Below are positions 54,085-64,000 of a stretch of DNA of 64,000 nt, piece after piece (within the stretch, counting starts at the first letter, position 1; every line of letters starts with the position of its first letter). The stretch spans positions 186,001-250,000 of the forward strand of contig NZ_JAINRD010000003.1 in assembly GCF_020400605.1 (NCBI RefSeq), written 5' to 3'. The stretch is from Streptomyces aculeolatus (lineage in GTDB: Bacteria; Actinomycetota; Actinomycetes; Streptomycetales; Streptomycetaceae). The notes beneath the pieces were generated by a model. That model did no database searches, had not been told where the DNA came from, and saw nothing but the letters and a program-made list of their open reading frames with translations. A program made the translations under genes and the position numbers.

Positions 54085-55014
54085 ATGTCCATGAAAAGGC
54101 GTACGGCTCTGAGTGCCCTGCTGGGCCTGGGTATGGCCGGAGCGACGGGCGCCGCCTCCCCGGTCGGCGCCGCACCGGCCGTCGGCCGTCCGACCCGCCG
54201 GCCCGCCCTCCTCCGGCAGGCACCGACCCAGGATTTCGCCCTCGGAGTCCGGCAGTTCGAGTGGAGCCGCGGCAACCGCCGGCTGTTCACCAAGGTCTTC
54301 TACCCGGCCACCGGCTCCCCCGGCGGCAATCCCGTGCCCGACGCCCCGCTCGCCGAGGGTGTGTTCCCCGTCGCCCACTGGAACCACGGCATGTACGGCA
54401 ACTCCGACTCCTACGCCTCGCAGACGCACGCGATAGCGTCCGCCGGCTTCATCTGCCCCGCCCCCTCGATCAGCGACAACACCAACATCGGCTCCGTGTA
54501 CGGAGGCGAATGGTCGAAGGACGTCTCCGAGGTCATCACCCGGACCCTGGCGCTGAACGACGCCTCGGACAGCCCCTTCGCCGGACACATCGACACCGCG
54601 GCCGGCGTCGGCGTCTCCGGCCACTCGATGGGCGGCATGACCGTCCACGGCCTGCTGACCCAGTGGCCGGACGACCGGATCAAAGCCGCCGTCCCGGTCG
54701 CCTGCGTGGACATGGGCGACCCGGCGGGACTGGACGCCAAGGTGCTGTTCATCCACGGCGACCAGGACCCCACCTGCCAGTACGGCCTGGCCCGCCAGGC
54801 ATACGGGGAGCTGTCCGCCCCCAAGGCGTTCCTCACCCACGTCGGCGCGGACCACGCCGCGTACCTCAACCCGGGCTTCCCGACCTTCGACCAGACCCAG
54901 GACACCCTCGTGGACTGGTTCCGCTGGAGCCTGTACGGCGACGAGGCCGCCCGGGACCGCCTCCCGGCCGACGCCTCCGCCAACGGCACCCGCTGGGAAT
55001 CCGTCCTCGCCTGA
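54085..55014 (+). CDS. Secreted alpha/beta-hydrolase, cutinase/polyesterase-like
   Basis: 309 residues. A Tat-like or Sec signal spans about 1-32 (KRRTALSALLGLG). Nucleophile Ser in GHSMGGMTV (the GHSMGG elbow is shared with actinobacterial cutinases and PET hydrolases), acid Asp in FIHGDQDPTC, His in GADHAAYLN; HWNHGMYGN gives the oxyanion strand. Two Cys in the acid and preceding segments could form a disulfide. ATG 54085 is nine bases after AGGAG; a frame starting 228 bases earlier lies in the leader. The context beside GH10 suggests an ester-bond role in hemicellulose or cutin removal. Substrate unproven. Confidence 0.85.
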   Translation: MSMKRRTALSALLGLGMAGATGAASPVGAAPAVGRPTRRPALLRQAPTQDFALGVRQFEWSRGNRRLFTKVFYPATGSPGGNPVPDAPLAEGVFPVAHWNHGMYGNSDSYASQTHAIASAGFICPAPSISDNTNIGSVYGGEWSKDVSEVITRTLALNDASDSPFAGHIDTAAGVGVSGHSMGGMTVHGLLTQWPDDRIKAAVPVACVDMGDPAGLDAKVLFIHGDQDPTCQYGLARQAYGELSAPKAFLTHVGADHAAYLNPGFPTFDQTQDTLVDWFRWSLYGDEAARDRLPADASANGTRWESVLA

Positions 55015-56151
<1,137 letters not shown>

Positions 56152-56178
56152 CGTCCGGCGTACGCCGTCCCGCACGGG

Positions 56179-56214
56179 GGGCTGCCCTGGCGCGCGCAGG
56201 TCGCAGGGCAGCCC
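56179..56214 (+). terminator. 11-bp stem hairpin after GH10
   Basis: GGGCTGCCCTG (56179-56189) pairs perfectly with CAGGGCAGCCC (56204-56214) over a 14-base loop, 28 bases after the GH10 stop. Confidence 0.75.
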
Positions 56215-56326
56215 GCCCCCGGCACGGAGAACGCCGATCCGCCCGCTCCAAGACGAGCTCCACACACCCCGGCCGGGCCCACGACGGCACGGAACGGCGC
56301 CGCGGGCCGGCCTACGGAGGTTTCAC

Positions 56327-57826
56327 ATGCCCAGAGGCTTCAGAAGGTATCTCGCGGCGGCGGTCTGCCCGCTGCTCGTCAGCGCAGGCGCAGCTACGGC
56401 GCTGTCGCCGGCCGCGGCCGAACCTGCCGGGACGGGCGACACCCGGCAGGCGCAGTTCCAGCAGGTGACCCTCGCCAAAGGCGCGGCCGAGACGGGCGAG
56501 CCGATGTCGCTGGCCGTGCTGCCCGACCGCTCGGTGCTGCACACCTCGCGCGACGGCACCCTGCGGGTCACCGACCCGCAGGGCACGACCCAGGTCGCGG
56601 GCAGGCTGGACGTCTACACCCATGACGAGGACGGCCTGCAGGGCGTCGGCGTCGATCCCGGCTTCGCCGCCAACCGCTTCGTCTACCTGTACTACGCCCC
56701 CGCGCTCGACACGCCGCCGGGGGACGCACCGAGCACGGGTTCGGCCGCGGACTTCGAGCCGTTCGACGGCGTGAACCGGCTTTCCCGGTTCGTGCTGAAG
56801 GACGACGGCACCCTCGACACCTCCACCGAGGAGACGATCCTCGACGTGCCGGCCGACCGCGGCCAGTGCTGTCACACGGGGGGCGACATCGACTTCGACG
56901 CCGCGGGCAACCTCTACCTCTCGACCGGTGACGACACCAACCCCTTCGGCTCCGACGGCTACACCCCGATCGACGAACGCGGCAACCGCAATCCGGCATT
57001 CGACGCACAGCGGTCGGCGGGAAACTCCGACGACCTCCGCGGCAAGGTCCTGCGGATCAAGGTCGCCGACGACGGCTCGTACGACATCCCGGACGGCAAC
57101 CTCTTCGCCCCGGGAACACCCGGGACGCGGCCCGAGATCTACGCCATGGGCTTCCGCAACCCGTACCGGATGAGCGTCGACAAGCAGACGGGTGTCGTCT
57201 ACGTGGGCGACTACGGTCCGGACGCCGGGTCCGCCTCCCCGGGGCGGGGCCCGGCCGGCATGGTGGAGTTCGCCCGGGTGACCGGCGCGGGCAACTACGG
57301 CTGGCCGTACTGCGTCGGCGAGAACCGGCCCTACGTCGACTACGACTTCGCCACGGGCGCCTCCGGCCAGGCGTTCGACTGCTCCGCGCCCGTCAACGAC
57401 TCGCCGAACAACACCGGGCTGACCACCCTTCCGCCCGCCCAGCCGGCGTGGATCCCCTACGACGGCGGTTCCGTACCGGAGTTCGGCAGCGGCACGGAGT
57501 CCCCCATGGCCGGACCCGTATACCGCTACGAGCCGGACCTGGACTCGGGGGTGAAGTTCCCGCAGGAATTCGACGGTGACTTCTTCGCCATGGAGTGGGG
57601 GCGCCGCTGGATCAAGGACATCGGTGTGAACGCCGACGGCAGCCGCGGCGGGATCGGCGGCATCCCGTGGTCCGGGACCCAGCCGATGGACGCGGCCTTC
57701 GGACCCGACGGCGCGCTGTACGTCCTGGACTACGGCACCGGCTGGTACGCCGGAGACGAGAACAGTGCCCTGTATCGCATCGAGAACGTCCCGGGGGCCG
57801 CAGGGTCGCCCCCGCCGGCGGGCTGA
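56327..57826 (+). CDS. Secreted PQQ-dependent sugar dehydrogenase-type beta-propeller
   Basis: 499 residues. A signal peptide spans about 1-31. Soluble aldose dehydrogenase (GSDH)-like six-bladed propeller with HDEDGLQGVGVDPGF (contains the catalytic-type His), a CCHTGGDIDFDAAGNLYLSTGDDTNPF segment and GFRNPYRMSVD. Adjacent cysteines CC and further Cys suggest a vicinal disulfide as in PQQ dehydrogenases. It could oxidise released xylose/glucose or oligosaccharides, but Streptomyces PQQ supply is uncertain, so it may be inactive without exogenous cofactor. Separated from GH10 by a terminator. Confidence 0.85.
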   Translation: MPRGFRRYLAAAVCPLLVSAGAATALSPAAAEPAGTGDTRQAQFQQVTLAKGAAETGEPMSLAVLPDRSVLHTSRDGTLRVTDPQGTTQVAGRLDVYTHDEDGLQGVGVDPGFAANRFVYLYYAPALDTPPGDAPSTGSAADFEPFDGVNRLSRFVLKDDGTLDTSTEETILDVPADRGQCCHTGGDIDFDAAGNLYLSTGDDTNPFGSDGYTPIDERGNRNPAFDAQRSAGNSDDLRGKVLRIKVADDGSYDIPDGNLFAPGTPGTRPEIYAMGFRNPYRMSVDKQTGVVYVGDYGPDAGSASPGRGPAGMVEFARVTGAGNYGWPYCVGENRPYVDYDFATGASGQAFDCSAPVNDSPNNTGLTTLPPAQPAWIPYDGGSVPEFGSGTESPMAGPVYRYEPDLDSGVKFPQEFDGDFFAMEWGRRWIKDIGVNADGSRGGIGGIPWSGTQPMDAAFGPDGALYVLDYGTGWYAGDENSALYRIENVPGAAGSPPPAG

Positions 57827-57942
57827 CCGGGCCCGGCCCGAGACGTCCAGTGACCGCCCGTCGGAACGACCCGGCAGCTCGCGGACGAGCGGTGCACGGG
57901 CGGCGGGCGCCGTCGGATCCGGCATGTGGAGCGCGGCGGGCT

Positions 57943-57989
57943 CCCGGATACCCGGAGAAGGCCCGGACCGGGAGACGCCGGTATCCGGG
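57943..57989. terminator. Hairpin between convergent PQQ dehydrogenase and GH11 genes
   Basis: CCCGGATACC (57943-57952) pairs with GGTATCCGGG (57980-57989). A short inner hairpin around 57962-57973 lies inside the loop. Located in the 245-base convergent gap, which holds no gene. Confidence 0.6.
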
Positions 57990-58071
57990 TGCTCCCGGGA
58001 CGGTGGGAAGGCTGCGGCGCGGGGGGTGGTGGGTCCCGCGCCGCGGCTGCTTCCGCATCAGCGGTGCGGGG

Positions 58072-59052
58072 TCATGCGCTGCAGGTGACGGTGGGCCAGT
58101 TCCAGTTGCCGTTGGCCTGGATGGTCACGCCCCAGTTGTTGCCGCTGCCGTTGGGGCTGGCGACGAGTGTCTGGCTGTCGGGATAGCTGGCGCTGATGTT
58201 CCAGGTCGCGATGATCTTCGCGGGCGACGGGACGTTCATCCTGACGGTCCAGTTGCTGGAGCCGGAGGTCGCGACGTTCAGGTTGTACCGGTCGCTCCAC
58301 CTCTCCCCCGCGGACAGGGTCGAGGTGCAGGCGCCGGGTTCGCCGGGATCGCCTCCGCCGGTTCCGTCCAGTGTGATGTTCGAACTGCCGCTGCTCTGGT
58401 AGCCCTCGGTCGCCATGATCATGTAGTAGTTGAAGCTGCCGAGGTTCATCCCGGCCCGGGACCAGGCGTCGAAGTGGTTGCCCGTGGTGATGGTGCCGCC
58501 CGTGCGCCTGCCGCGGTTGACGCTCCAGAACTGCGGGAAGGTCTTGTTGTCGCCCTCGATGGACGGCGCGTTGTAGCGCATCGTGTGGTAGAGGTCGTAC
58601 GTGACGCCGTCGCTGGTCACCGAGCCCCGGTTGTCCCCGGTGGGCCGGTACGAGCCGTAGTTGTCGACGATGTAGTACTCCACCATCGGGTTCGAGGTCC
58701 AGCCGTACAGGCACAGGTAGCCGTTGCCCGACGGGCTGAAGCTGCCGGAGTAGTTCACGCTGCGGCGGCTGCCGTTGCTCCAGCCCTTGCCGCAGACGAA
58801 GTTGCCGGTGTTGCGCCACGAGGTGCTGTAGTTGCCGCCGGATCCCATGGTCATGGAGACCGTGTTCTGCGCGTCGGTCCAGAACGAGTAGTAGTACCCG
58901 TTGTGGGTGCCGGTCTGGTTGGTCGTGACGGTCTGCGCGTGTGCCGTGCCCGGCAGCAGCAGCGGCGATGCGGCCACGGCGAGTGTGCCGGCCCCGCCGA
59001 CGACGAATCGTCTTCGGCTGAGCGAACGGGCGGGTTCGTGGTGCGTGTCCAT
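58072..59052 (-). CDS. Tat-exported GH11 endo-xylanase with C-terminal CBM2
   Basis: 326 residues. Tat motif SRRRFVV at 12-18, cleavage AHA-Q near 39/40. GH11 jelly-roll at about 41-230: nucleophile Glu125 in MVEYYIVD and acid/base Glu216 in [10 protein letters not shown] short Gly/Pro linker leads to CBM2 (about 241-326) with terminal Cys residues and exposed Trp ([25 protein letters not shown]). A single-domain Tat-dependent GH11 is well known in Streptomyces (XlnC type). ATG 59052 has GGAGGA; the longer frame upstream from 59208 is not coding. A minus-strand TTGACA at 59238-59233 may be its -35. Confidence 0.95.
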   Translation of the reverse strand: MDTHHEPARSLSRRRFVVGGAGTLAVAASPLLLPGTAHAQTVTTNQTGTHNGYYYSFWTDAQNTVSMTMGSGGNYSTSWRNTGNFVCGKGWSNGSRRSVNYSGSFSPSGNGYLCLYGWTSNPMVEYYIVDNYGSYRPTGDNRGSVTSDGVTYDLYHTMRYNAPSIEGDNKTFPQFWSVNRGRRTGGTITTGNHFDAWSRAGMNLGSFNYYMIMATEGYQSSGSSNITLDGTGGGDPGEPGACTSTLSAGERWSDRYNLNVATSGSSNWTVRMNVPSPAKIIATWNISASYPDSQTLVASPNGSGNNWGVTIQANGNWNWPTVTCSA

Positions 59053-59377
59053 GCTTCCTCCTCGACAAGGGCTGGAGAGGGGCAGGCAGCGTGAAGGAAC
59101 GCGACGAGCGCGTCGGCGGGATGCGGCTGGTCGTCGTACGGCCCCGGACCGGTGGACCGCGTCCCGCTGGTGAGCGAATCGGCAGTGACGAACGCCTGTC
59201 GATGCCATGAGAGTTCCTCAGGCCGCCCACGCTGTCAATAGTTTCAGTCTGAGCTACGCAAATTTCGAAACCAACTCCAACCGGTGCTGTAGCTACTCAC
59301 TTCACACACACGCCCAGAGAGCCTGCCCAGCCTTGATGGGCTGGGCGGCGACGCCCCGGGGGCACACCTTCCGCATG

Positions 59378-59392
59378 GGCGAAAGTTTCGCC
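59378..59392. promoter_or_regulatory. Perfect 15-bp CGAAAGTTTCG operator
   Basis: GGCGAAAGTTTCGCC is a perfect inverted repeat around a central G and contains the CGAAA-N-TTTCG xylanase cis-element. It lies midway between the divergent GH11 and GH62 genes and could serve either. Confidence 0.65.
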
Positions 59393-59645
59393 ATGGCCGC
59401 CGCGCCAGCCCTTTTCAGCGACGCGAGCACGCGAGAGGACGACGTTGAGGTGGAGTCCCGTCGAAACTCAGACCCCCTACGTTCGGTATCTCGTACCTCG
59501 TTCGAAGAAGATGTGCGGCGCCAGCCGCACGCCCACGACGGCGCCGTCGATCCGGCCGGGAGCCATGAGGCCGACATGACCTGCGGTAGTTCACCTATGG
59601 CCAGCACGATTGTTTCGGCCCCAACAACGAATCATGCGGGGAGGG

Positions 59646-59715
59646 TTGACGCCGTTCCTCGGCTCCCTATCATCCACACTGCCCGATACTTCGATCCTCG
59701 TTCGATATCACGAAC
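59646..59715 (+). promoter_or_regulatory. GH62 promoter with downstream GTTCGATAT-CA-CGAAC operator
   Basis: TTGACG (59646-59651), 16-base spacer, TATCAT (59668-59673): a good housekeeping-type promoter. A 26-bp block at 59690-59715 (ending GTTCGATATCACGAAC) sits just downstream of the expected start point, where a bound repressor would block transcription. Layout and sequence mirror the block at 53840-53865. Confidence 0.75.
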
Positions 59716-59787
59716 CGATCGATGTCGCCCGGTTGTGCATCCAGACCGCAACGGTGCCCACGGGCCGCTACGAACCGCACCACATGA

Positions 59788-61269
<1,482 letters not shown>

Positions 61270-61298
61270 CCCGCCCGCTCCACGCTCCACGCGTGGTG

Positions 61299-61327
61299 GT
61301 GCCCCGGCCGCACGTCGGCCGGGGCAC
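61299..61327. terminator. 12-bp stem bidirectional terminator
   Basis: GTGCCCCGGCCG (61299-61310) and CGGCCGGGGCAC (61316-61327) pair perfectly over a 5-base loop between the convergent GH62 and LacI genes. Confidence 0.85.
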
Positions 61328-61340
61328 CTGCGGCCTCAGC

Positions 61341-62375
61341 TCACCCACGCCCACCGCCCCCTGACCGCGGGCCCGGCGGTGCGGTCGACGCTCGTGCCAC
61401 CAGTTCCGTGGCGAGTTCGATGTGGTGGGACTCCACCTTCTCGCCGTTGGCCAGGCGGAGGGCGGTGCGCAGGGCGACACCGCCCATCTCCCGCAGCGGC
61501 TGGCGGACGGTCGTCAGGGGCGGCGACGCCGTCCGGGCGAGGAGCGTGTCGTCGAAGCCGACCACGCTCAGGTCCTCGGGGACGCGCAGGCCGCGGGTGC
61601 GGGCGGCCTCGATGACGCCGAGGGCGATCTCGTCGTTTCCCGCGAAGATCGCCGTGGGCGGTTCGTCGAGGCCCAGCAGTTCCGCGGCGCCGGCCAGGCC
61701 GGCCCCGTACGTGAATTCTCCGGACCGGACGTAGGCGGAGGGTACGGGTGCTCCCGCCGCCTCCATCGCGGCGCGGTAGCCGTGTGCGCGGGCCTGGTTG
61801 CAGGCGGCCGCGGCCGGTCCGCCGAGGTGGGCGACGCGGCGGTGGCCGAGGGAGAGCAGGTGCTGGGTCGCGGCCAGGCCGCCGGCGAAGTTGGTCGCTC
61901 CGACGCTGTTGACCCGGTTGTGCGGCAGGTGCAGCGGGTCGAGCACGACCGCGGGGAGGCCGGCTCGGGCCAGCGCCTTCAGATGCGCCTCGGTGTAGAC
62001 GCTGGTGACCCCGATGAGGGCGCGGCGCCCGGCCGTGACCAGGTCCCGCGCCCAGTGCGGGGCGGGGGACGACGTTCCGATGACCACCGAGGCACCCAGC
62101 TCGGCGGCCGCGTCGACGATGCCTTCCACCGCCTCGGCCACGTACGGCCTGAGACCGCCCGCGAACTGCACTTCGATGGTGGGGCTCTGCGGACCCTCCG
62201 TGTGGCGGAACACGGGGGCGAAGTAGTCGTGCCTGTGCAGCAGTTCCAGGACCCGGGCGCGCGTCTGCGGCGCCACGTCGCTGCGGTCGTTGACCACCTT
62301 GGACACGGTCGCGACCGAGACCCCCGCCGCTCGGGCGATGGTCGCCAAGGTGGTGCGCCTAGCGTCCGTCGGCAT
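61341..62375 (-). CDS. LacI-family regulator coupled to the GH3 gene
   Basis: 344 residues. LacI HTH near 8-55 (TLATIARAAGVSVATVSKVVNDRSDVAP), hinge and sugar-binding domain (TSVYTEAHLKALARAGLPAVVLDP, AIFAGNDEIALGVIEAARTRGL, VVGFDDTLLARTASPPLTTVRQPL). ATG 62375 has GGGGGAAG six bases upstream and lies inside the end of GH3 (17-base overlap), so it is translated with GH3. The neighbourhood suggests that it senses xylo- or gluco-oligosaccharides and may bind the operators at 53.8 and 59.7 kb. Confidence 0.92.
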   Translation of the reverse strand: MPTDARRTTLATIARAAGVSVATVSKVVNDRSDVAPQTRARVLELLHRHDYFAPVFRHTEGPQSPTIEVQFAGGLRPYVAEAVEGIVDAAAELGASVVIGTSSPAPHWARDLVTAGRRALIGVTSVYTEAHLKALARAGLPAVVLDPLHLPHNRVNSVGATNFAGGLAATQHLLSLGHRRVAHLGGPAAAACNQARAHGYRAAMEAAGAPVPSAYVRSGEFTYGAGLAGAAELLGLDEPPTAIFAGNDEIALGVIEAARTRGLRVPEDLSVVGFDDTLLARTASPPLTTVRQPLREMGGVALRTALRLANGEKVESHHIELATELVARASTAPPGPRSGGGGRG

Positions 62376-64000
62376 CGGCTTCTTCCCCCTGCTGTCTTTC
62401 CACCGGCGTCGTGAGCCGCCGGTCGTGGCCGACCACACGGGTGGCGCCGGTCAACCGTACGGCAACCCGGCACGGGAGGTCCGCCGAGGAGGTGCCGACG
62501 AACACCTCCACCTCCCCGGGTTCGACGATCCGCCGCAGATCTCGGCCGGTGAACGCGGTCCGGTCGGCGTGCACGTGGAACCGGACCCGCGCGCTCGCAC
62601 CCGGCTCCAGCGGGACCTGGGCGAAGCCGGCCAGCTGCCGGACCGGGCGCGTCACCTGGGCGACGGGGTCGCGCAGATACAGCTGGACGACTTCGCGACC
62701 CGCCCGGGCACCGGTGTTGCGCACCCGCACCGACACGGAGAACTCCCCGTCGGTGGGTATCTCGGTCGCGCTCGCGCGCGGGTCGTCCACCTCGAACGAG
62801 GTGTACGACGTGCCGTATCCGAAGGGGAACAGCGGCGTCGGGTCGATGTTGCTGATGCCCTGAGTGCTCCCGCCGAGCGGCGGCTGGAGGTACGTGCCGG
62901 GCTGGGCGCCCGGGCGTCGGGGGACCTGGACCGGCAGCTTGCCCGCGGGCTGGACCCGGCCGGACAGCACACCCGCGATCGCCGCCGCGCCTTCCTGGCC
63001 GGGCATGAACGCCTGGACCAGGCCCGCGGCACGCGGATGCACCTCGCCCAGGGCGTACGGGCGGCCGGAGACCACCACCACGACCACGGGCGTCCCGGTG
63101 GCGAAGAGCTCCGCGAGCAGATCGGCCTGCACGCCCGGCAGCCGCAGGTCCTCGGCGTCGCAGCCCTCACCGGACGTGCCGTTGCCGAACATGCCCGCGC
63201 GGTCACCCACCACCGCCACGCACAGATCCGCCTCGCGGGCCGCGGCCACCGCGGCGGCGAAGCCGGAGCGGTCCCCGCCGGACACGTCGCACCCCGGCTC
63301 GTGGACGATCTCGGTGTCCGGAAGTTCGCCGCGCAGCGCGTCCAGGACCGTCGGCGCCGCCACGCCGAGGCCCAGACCGGGATGGCGCGGCAGGACGTGG
63401 TTGGGGAAGGCGTAACAGCCCATGAGCGTACGCGGGTCGGCGGCGCACGGGCCGATCACGGCGAGCCGGCCCGGCGCGGTACGTCCGGCGCCGAGCAGCG
63501 GCAGCGCGCTGCCTTCGTCGAGCAGTACGACGGATCGCTCGGCCAACTCCCCGGCGAGTTCCCGGTTTTCCAGCGAGTCCAGATCGACCTCGGCGGCCGC
63601 GGCGACCGAGCCTTCGGGCGTCCAGCCGGGATCGAGCAGCCCGAGCTGGACCTTCTGGGTGAGCAGCCGGCGCACGGCCCGGTCCAGCAGGGACTCGGGC
63701 AGCTCGCCCCGGGCGACCCGCTCCACGAAGTGGCGGCCGAAGCCGACGGTGTCGGGCAGCTCCACGTCGATGCCGGCGCTGAGCGCCAGCACGCCTGCCT
63801 GCTCGGCGTCCGCGGCCACCCCGTGCATGCCGGCGAGGAACGCGACCGCCCCGTAGTCGGAGACGACCGTGCCGGTGAACCCCCAGTCACCGCGCAGCAG
63901 ATCTGTCAACAGCCAGGAGTCGATACCCGCGGGCACCCCGTCCACCTCGGAGTACGCGTTCATCACGGAACGGGCCCCGCCCACCGCGATCGCGGTCTCG
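62359..64000 (-). CDS. GH3 beta-glycosidase (beta-glucosidase/xylosidase), N-terminus beyond window
   Basis: About 547 residues visible; the frame is open to the right edge, so the start and the first part of the barrel are missing. Nucleophile Asp in GTVVSDYGAVAFLAG after the substrate-loop GARSVMNAYSEVDGVPAG; the (alpha/beta)6 sandwich with acid/base loop near MFGNGTSGEGCDAEDL, and a C-terminal fibronectin-III-like domain (about 415-530; PLFPFGYGTSYT). No signal can be judged. Specificity between beta-glucosidase and beta-xylosidase is open. The C-terminus overlaps the LacI start. Confidence 0.93.
   Translation of the reverse strand, partial: ETAIAVGGARSVMNAYSEVDGVPAGIDSWLLTDLLRGDWGFTGTVVSDYGAVAFLAGMHGVAADAEQAGVLALSAGIDVELPDTVGFGRHFVERVARGELPESLLDRAVRRLLTQKVQLGLLDPGWTPEGSVAAAAEVDLDSLENRELAGELAERSVVLLDEGSALPLLGAGRTAPGRLAVIGPCAADPRTLMGCYAFPNHVLPRHPGLGLGVAAPTVLDALRGELPDTEIVHEPGCDVSGGDRSGFAAAVAAAREADLCVAVVGDRAGMFGNGTSGEGCDAEDLRLPGVQADLLAELFATGTPVVVVVVSGRPYALGEVHPRAAGLVQAFMPGQEGAAAIAGVLSGRVQPAGKLPVQVPRRPGAQPGTYLQPPLGGSTQGISNIDPTPLFPFGYGTSYTSFEVDDPRASATEIPTDGEFSVSVRVRNTGARAGREVVQLYLRDPVAQVTRPVRQLAGFAQVPLEPGASARVRFHVHADRTAFTGRDLRRIVEPGEVEVFVGTSSADLPCRVAVRLTGATRVVGHDRRLTTPVERQQGEEADADGR

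Overview
The window is high-GC DNA (by eye about 72% G+C) with GTG/TTG starts, many Tat-exported enzymes, GntR/LacI/TetR regulators and a rare TTA codon. All of this points to a Streptomyces (or very close actinomycete) chromosome. I see no insertion sequences, phage genes, CRISPR array, rRNA or tRNA genes. Both ends cut through genes: a HAMP-repeat histidine kinase on the left and a GH3 glycosidase on the right.

Region 1 (1-13 kb) is signalling and redox. A giant HAMP-array sensor kinase is divergent from an anti-sigma-kinase/GAF/PP2C phosphatase. The selenium genes selA and selD are divergent from each other. They are followed by a tightly packed six-gene cluster with MauE- and MauD-like maturation proteins and a Tat-exported 12-cysteine protein carrying two peptidoglycan-binding repeats. 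No methylamine dehydrogenase heavy chain or MauG is present. This cluster is the best candidate for an undescribed system here. An ANTAR regulator and a small membrane-anchored protein close the region.

Region 2 (15.6-33 kb) looks like a polyisoprene (natural rubber) catabolic island. Two tandem latex-clearing proteins (Lcp) have every published active-site residue at the same numbering as LcpK30. They sit in an apparent operon with an oxiB/oxiA-type molybdenum hydroxylase, a DUF3068 protein and an aldehyde dehydrogenase, with a divergent TetR regulator. Next to it is a beta-oxidation set: FadB-like multifunctional enzyme, thiolase, acyl-CoA synthetase, TetR, acyl-CoA dehydrogenase and a nitronate-monooxygenase-family flavoprotein. 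The inferred flow is: Lcp cleaves rubber to oligo-isoprenoid aldehydes, OxiAB and/or the aldehyde dehydrogenase oxidise them to acids, and the CoA ligase and beta-oxidation enzymes shorten the chains.

Region 3 (33-64 kb, plus a GH95 gene at 13-15.5 kb) is a plant-polysaccharide locus. It holds aldose 1-epimerase, GH6 cellulase, GH27-CBM13, GH43, GH67, a parallel beta-helix protein, two GH95 proteins, a serine esterase/hydrolase, GH10 xylanase, a PQQ-type sugar dehydrogenase, GH11-CBM2 xylanase, CBM13-GH62 arabinofuranosidase and GH3. It also has an ATPase-less sugar ABC transporter with an enolase-superfamily enzyme, two GntR and two LacI regulators. Intergenic regions carry several families of inverted repeats: CGAAA-N-TTTCG, GTTCGATAT-NN-CGAAC, ACAT-NNN-ATGT, TGACGTATTACGTCA and a perfect CebR box. 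They suggest at least four overlapping regulons controlling cellulose, xylan and fucoside/pectin use.
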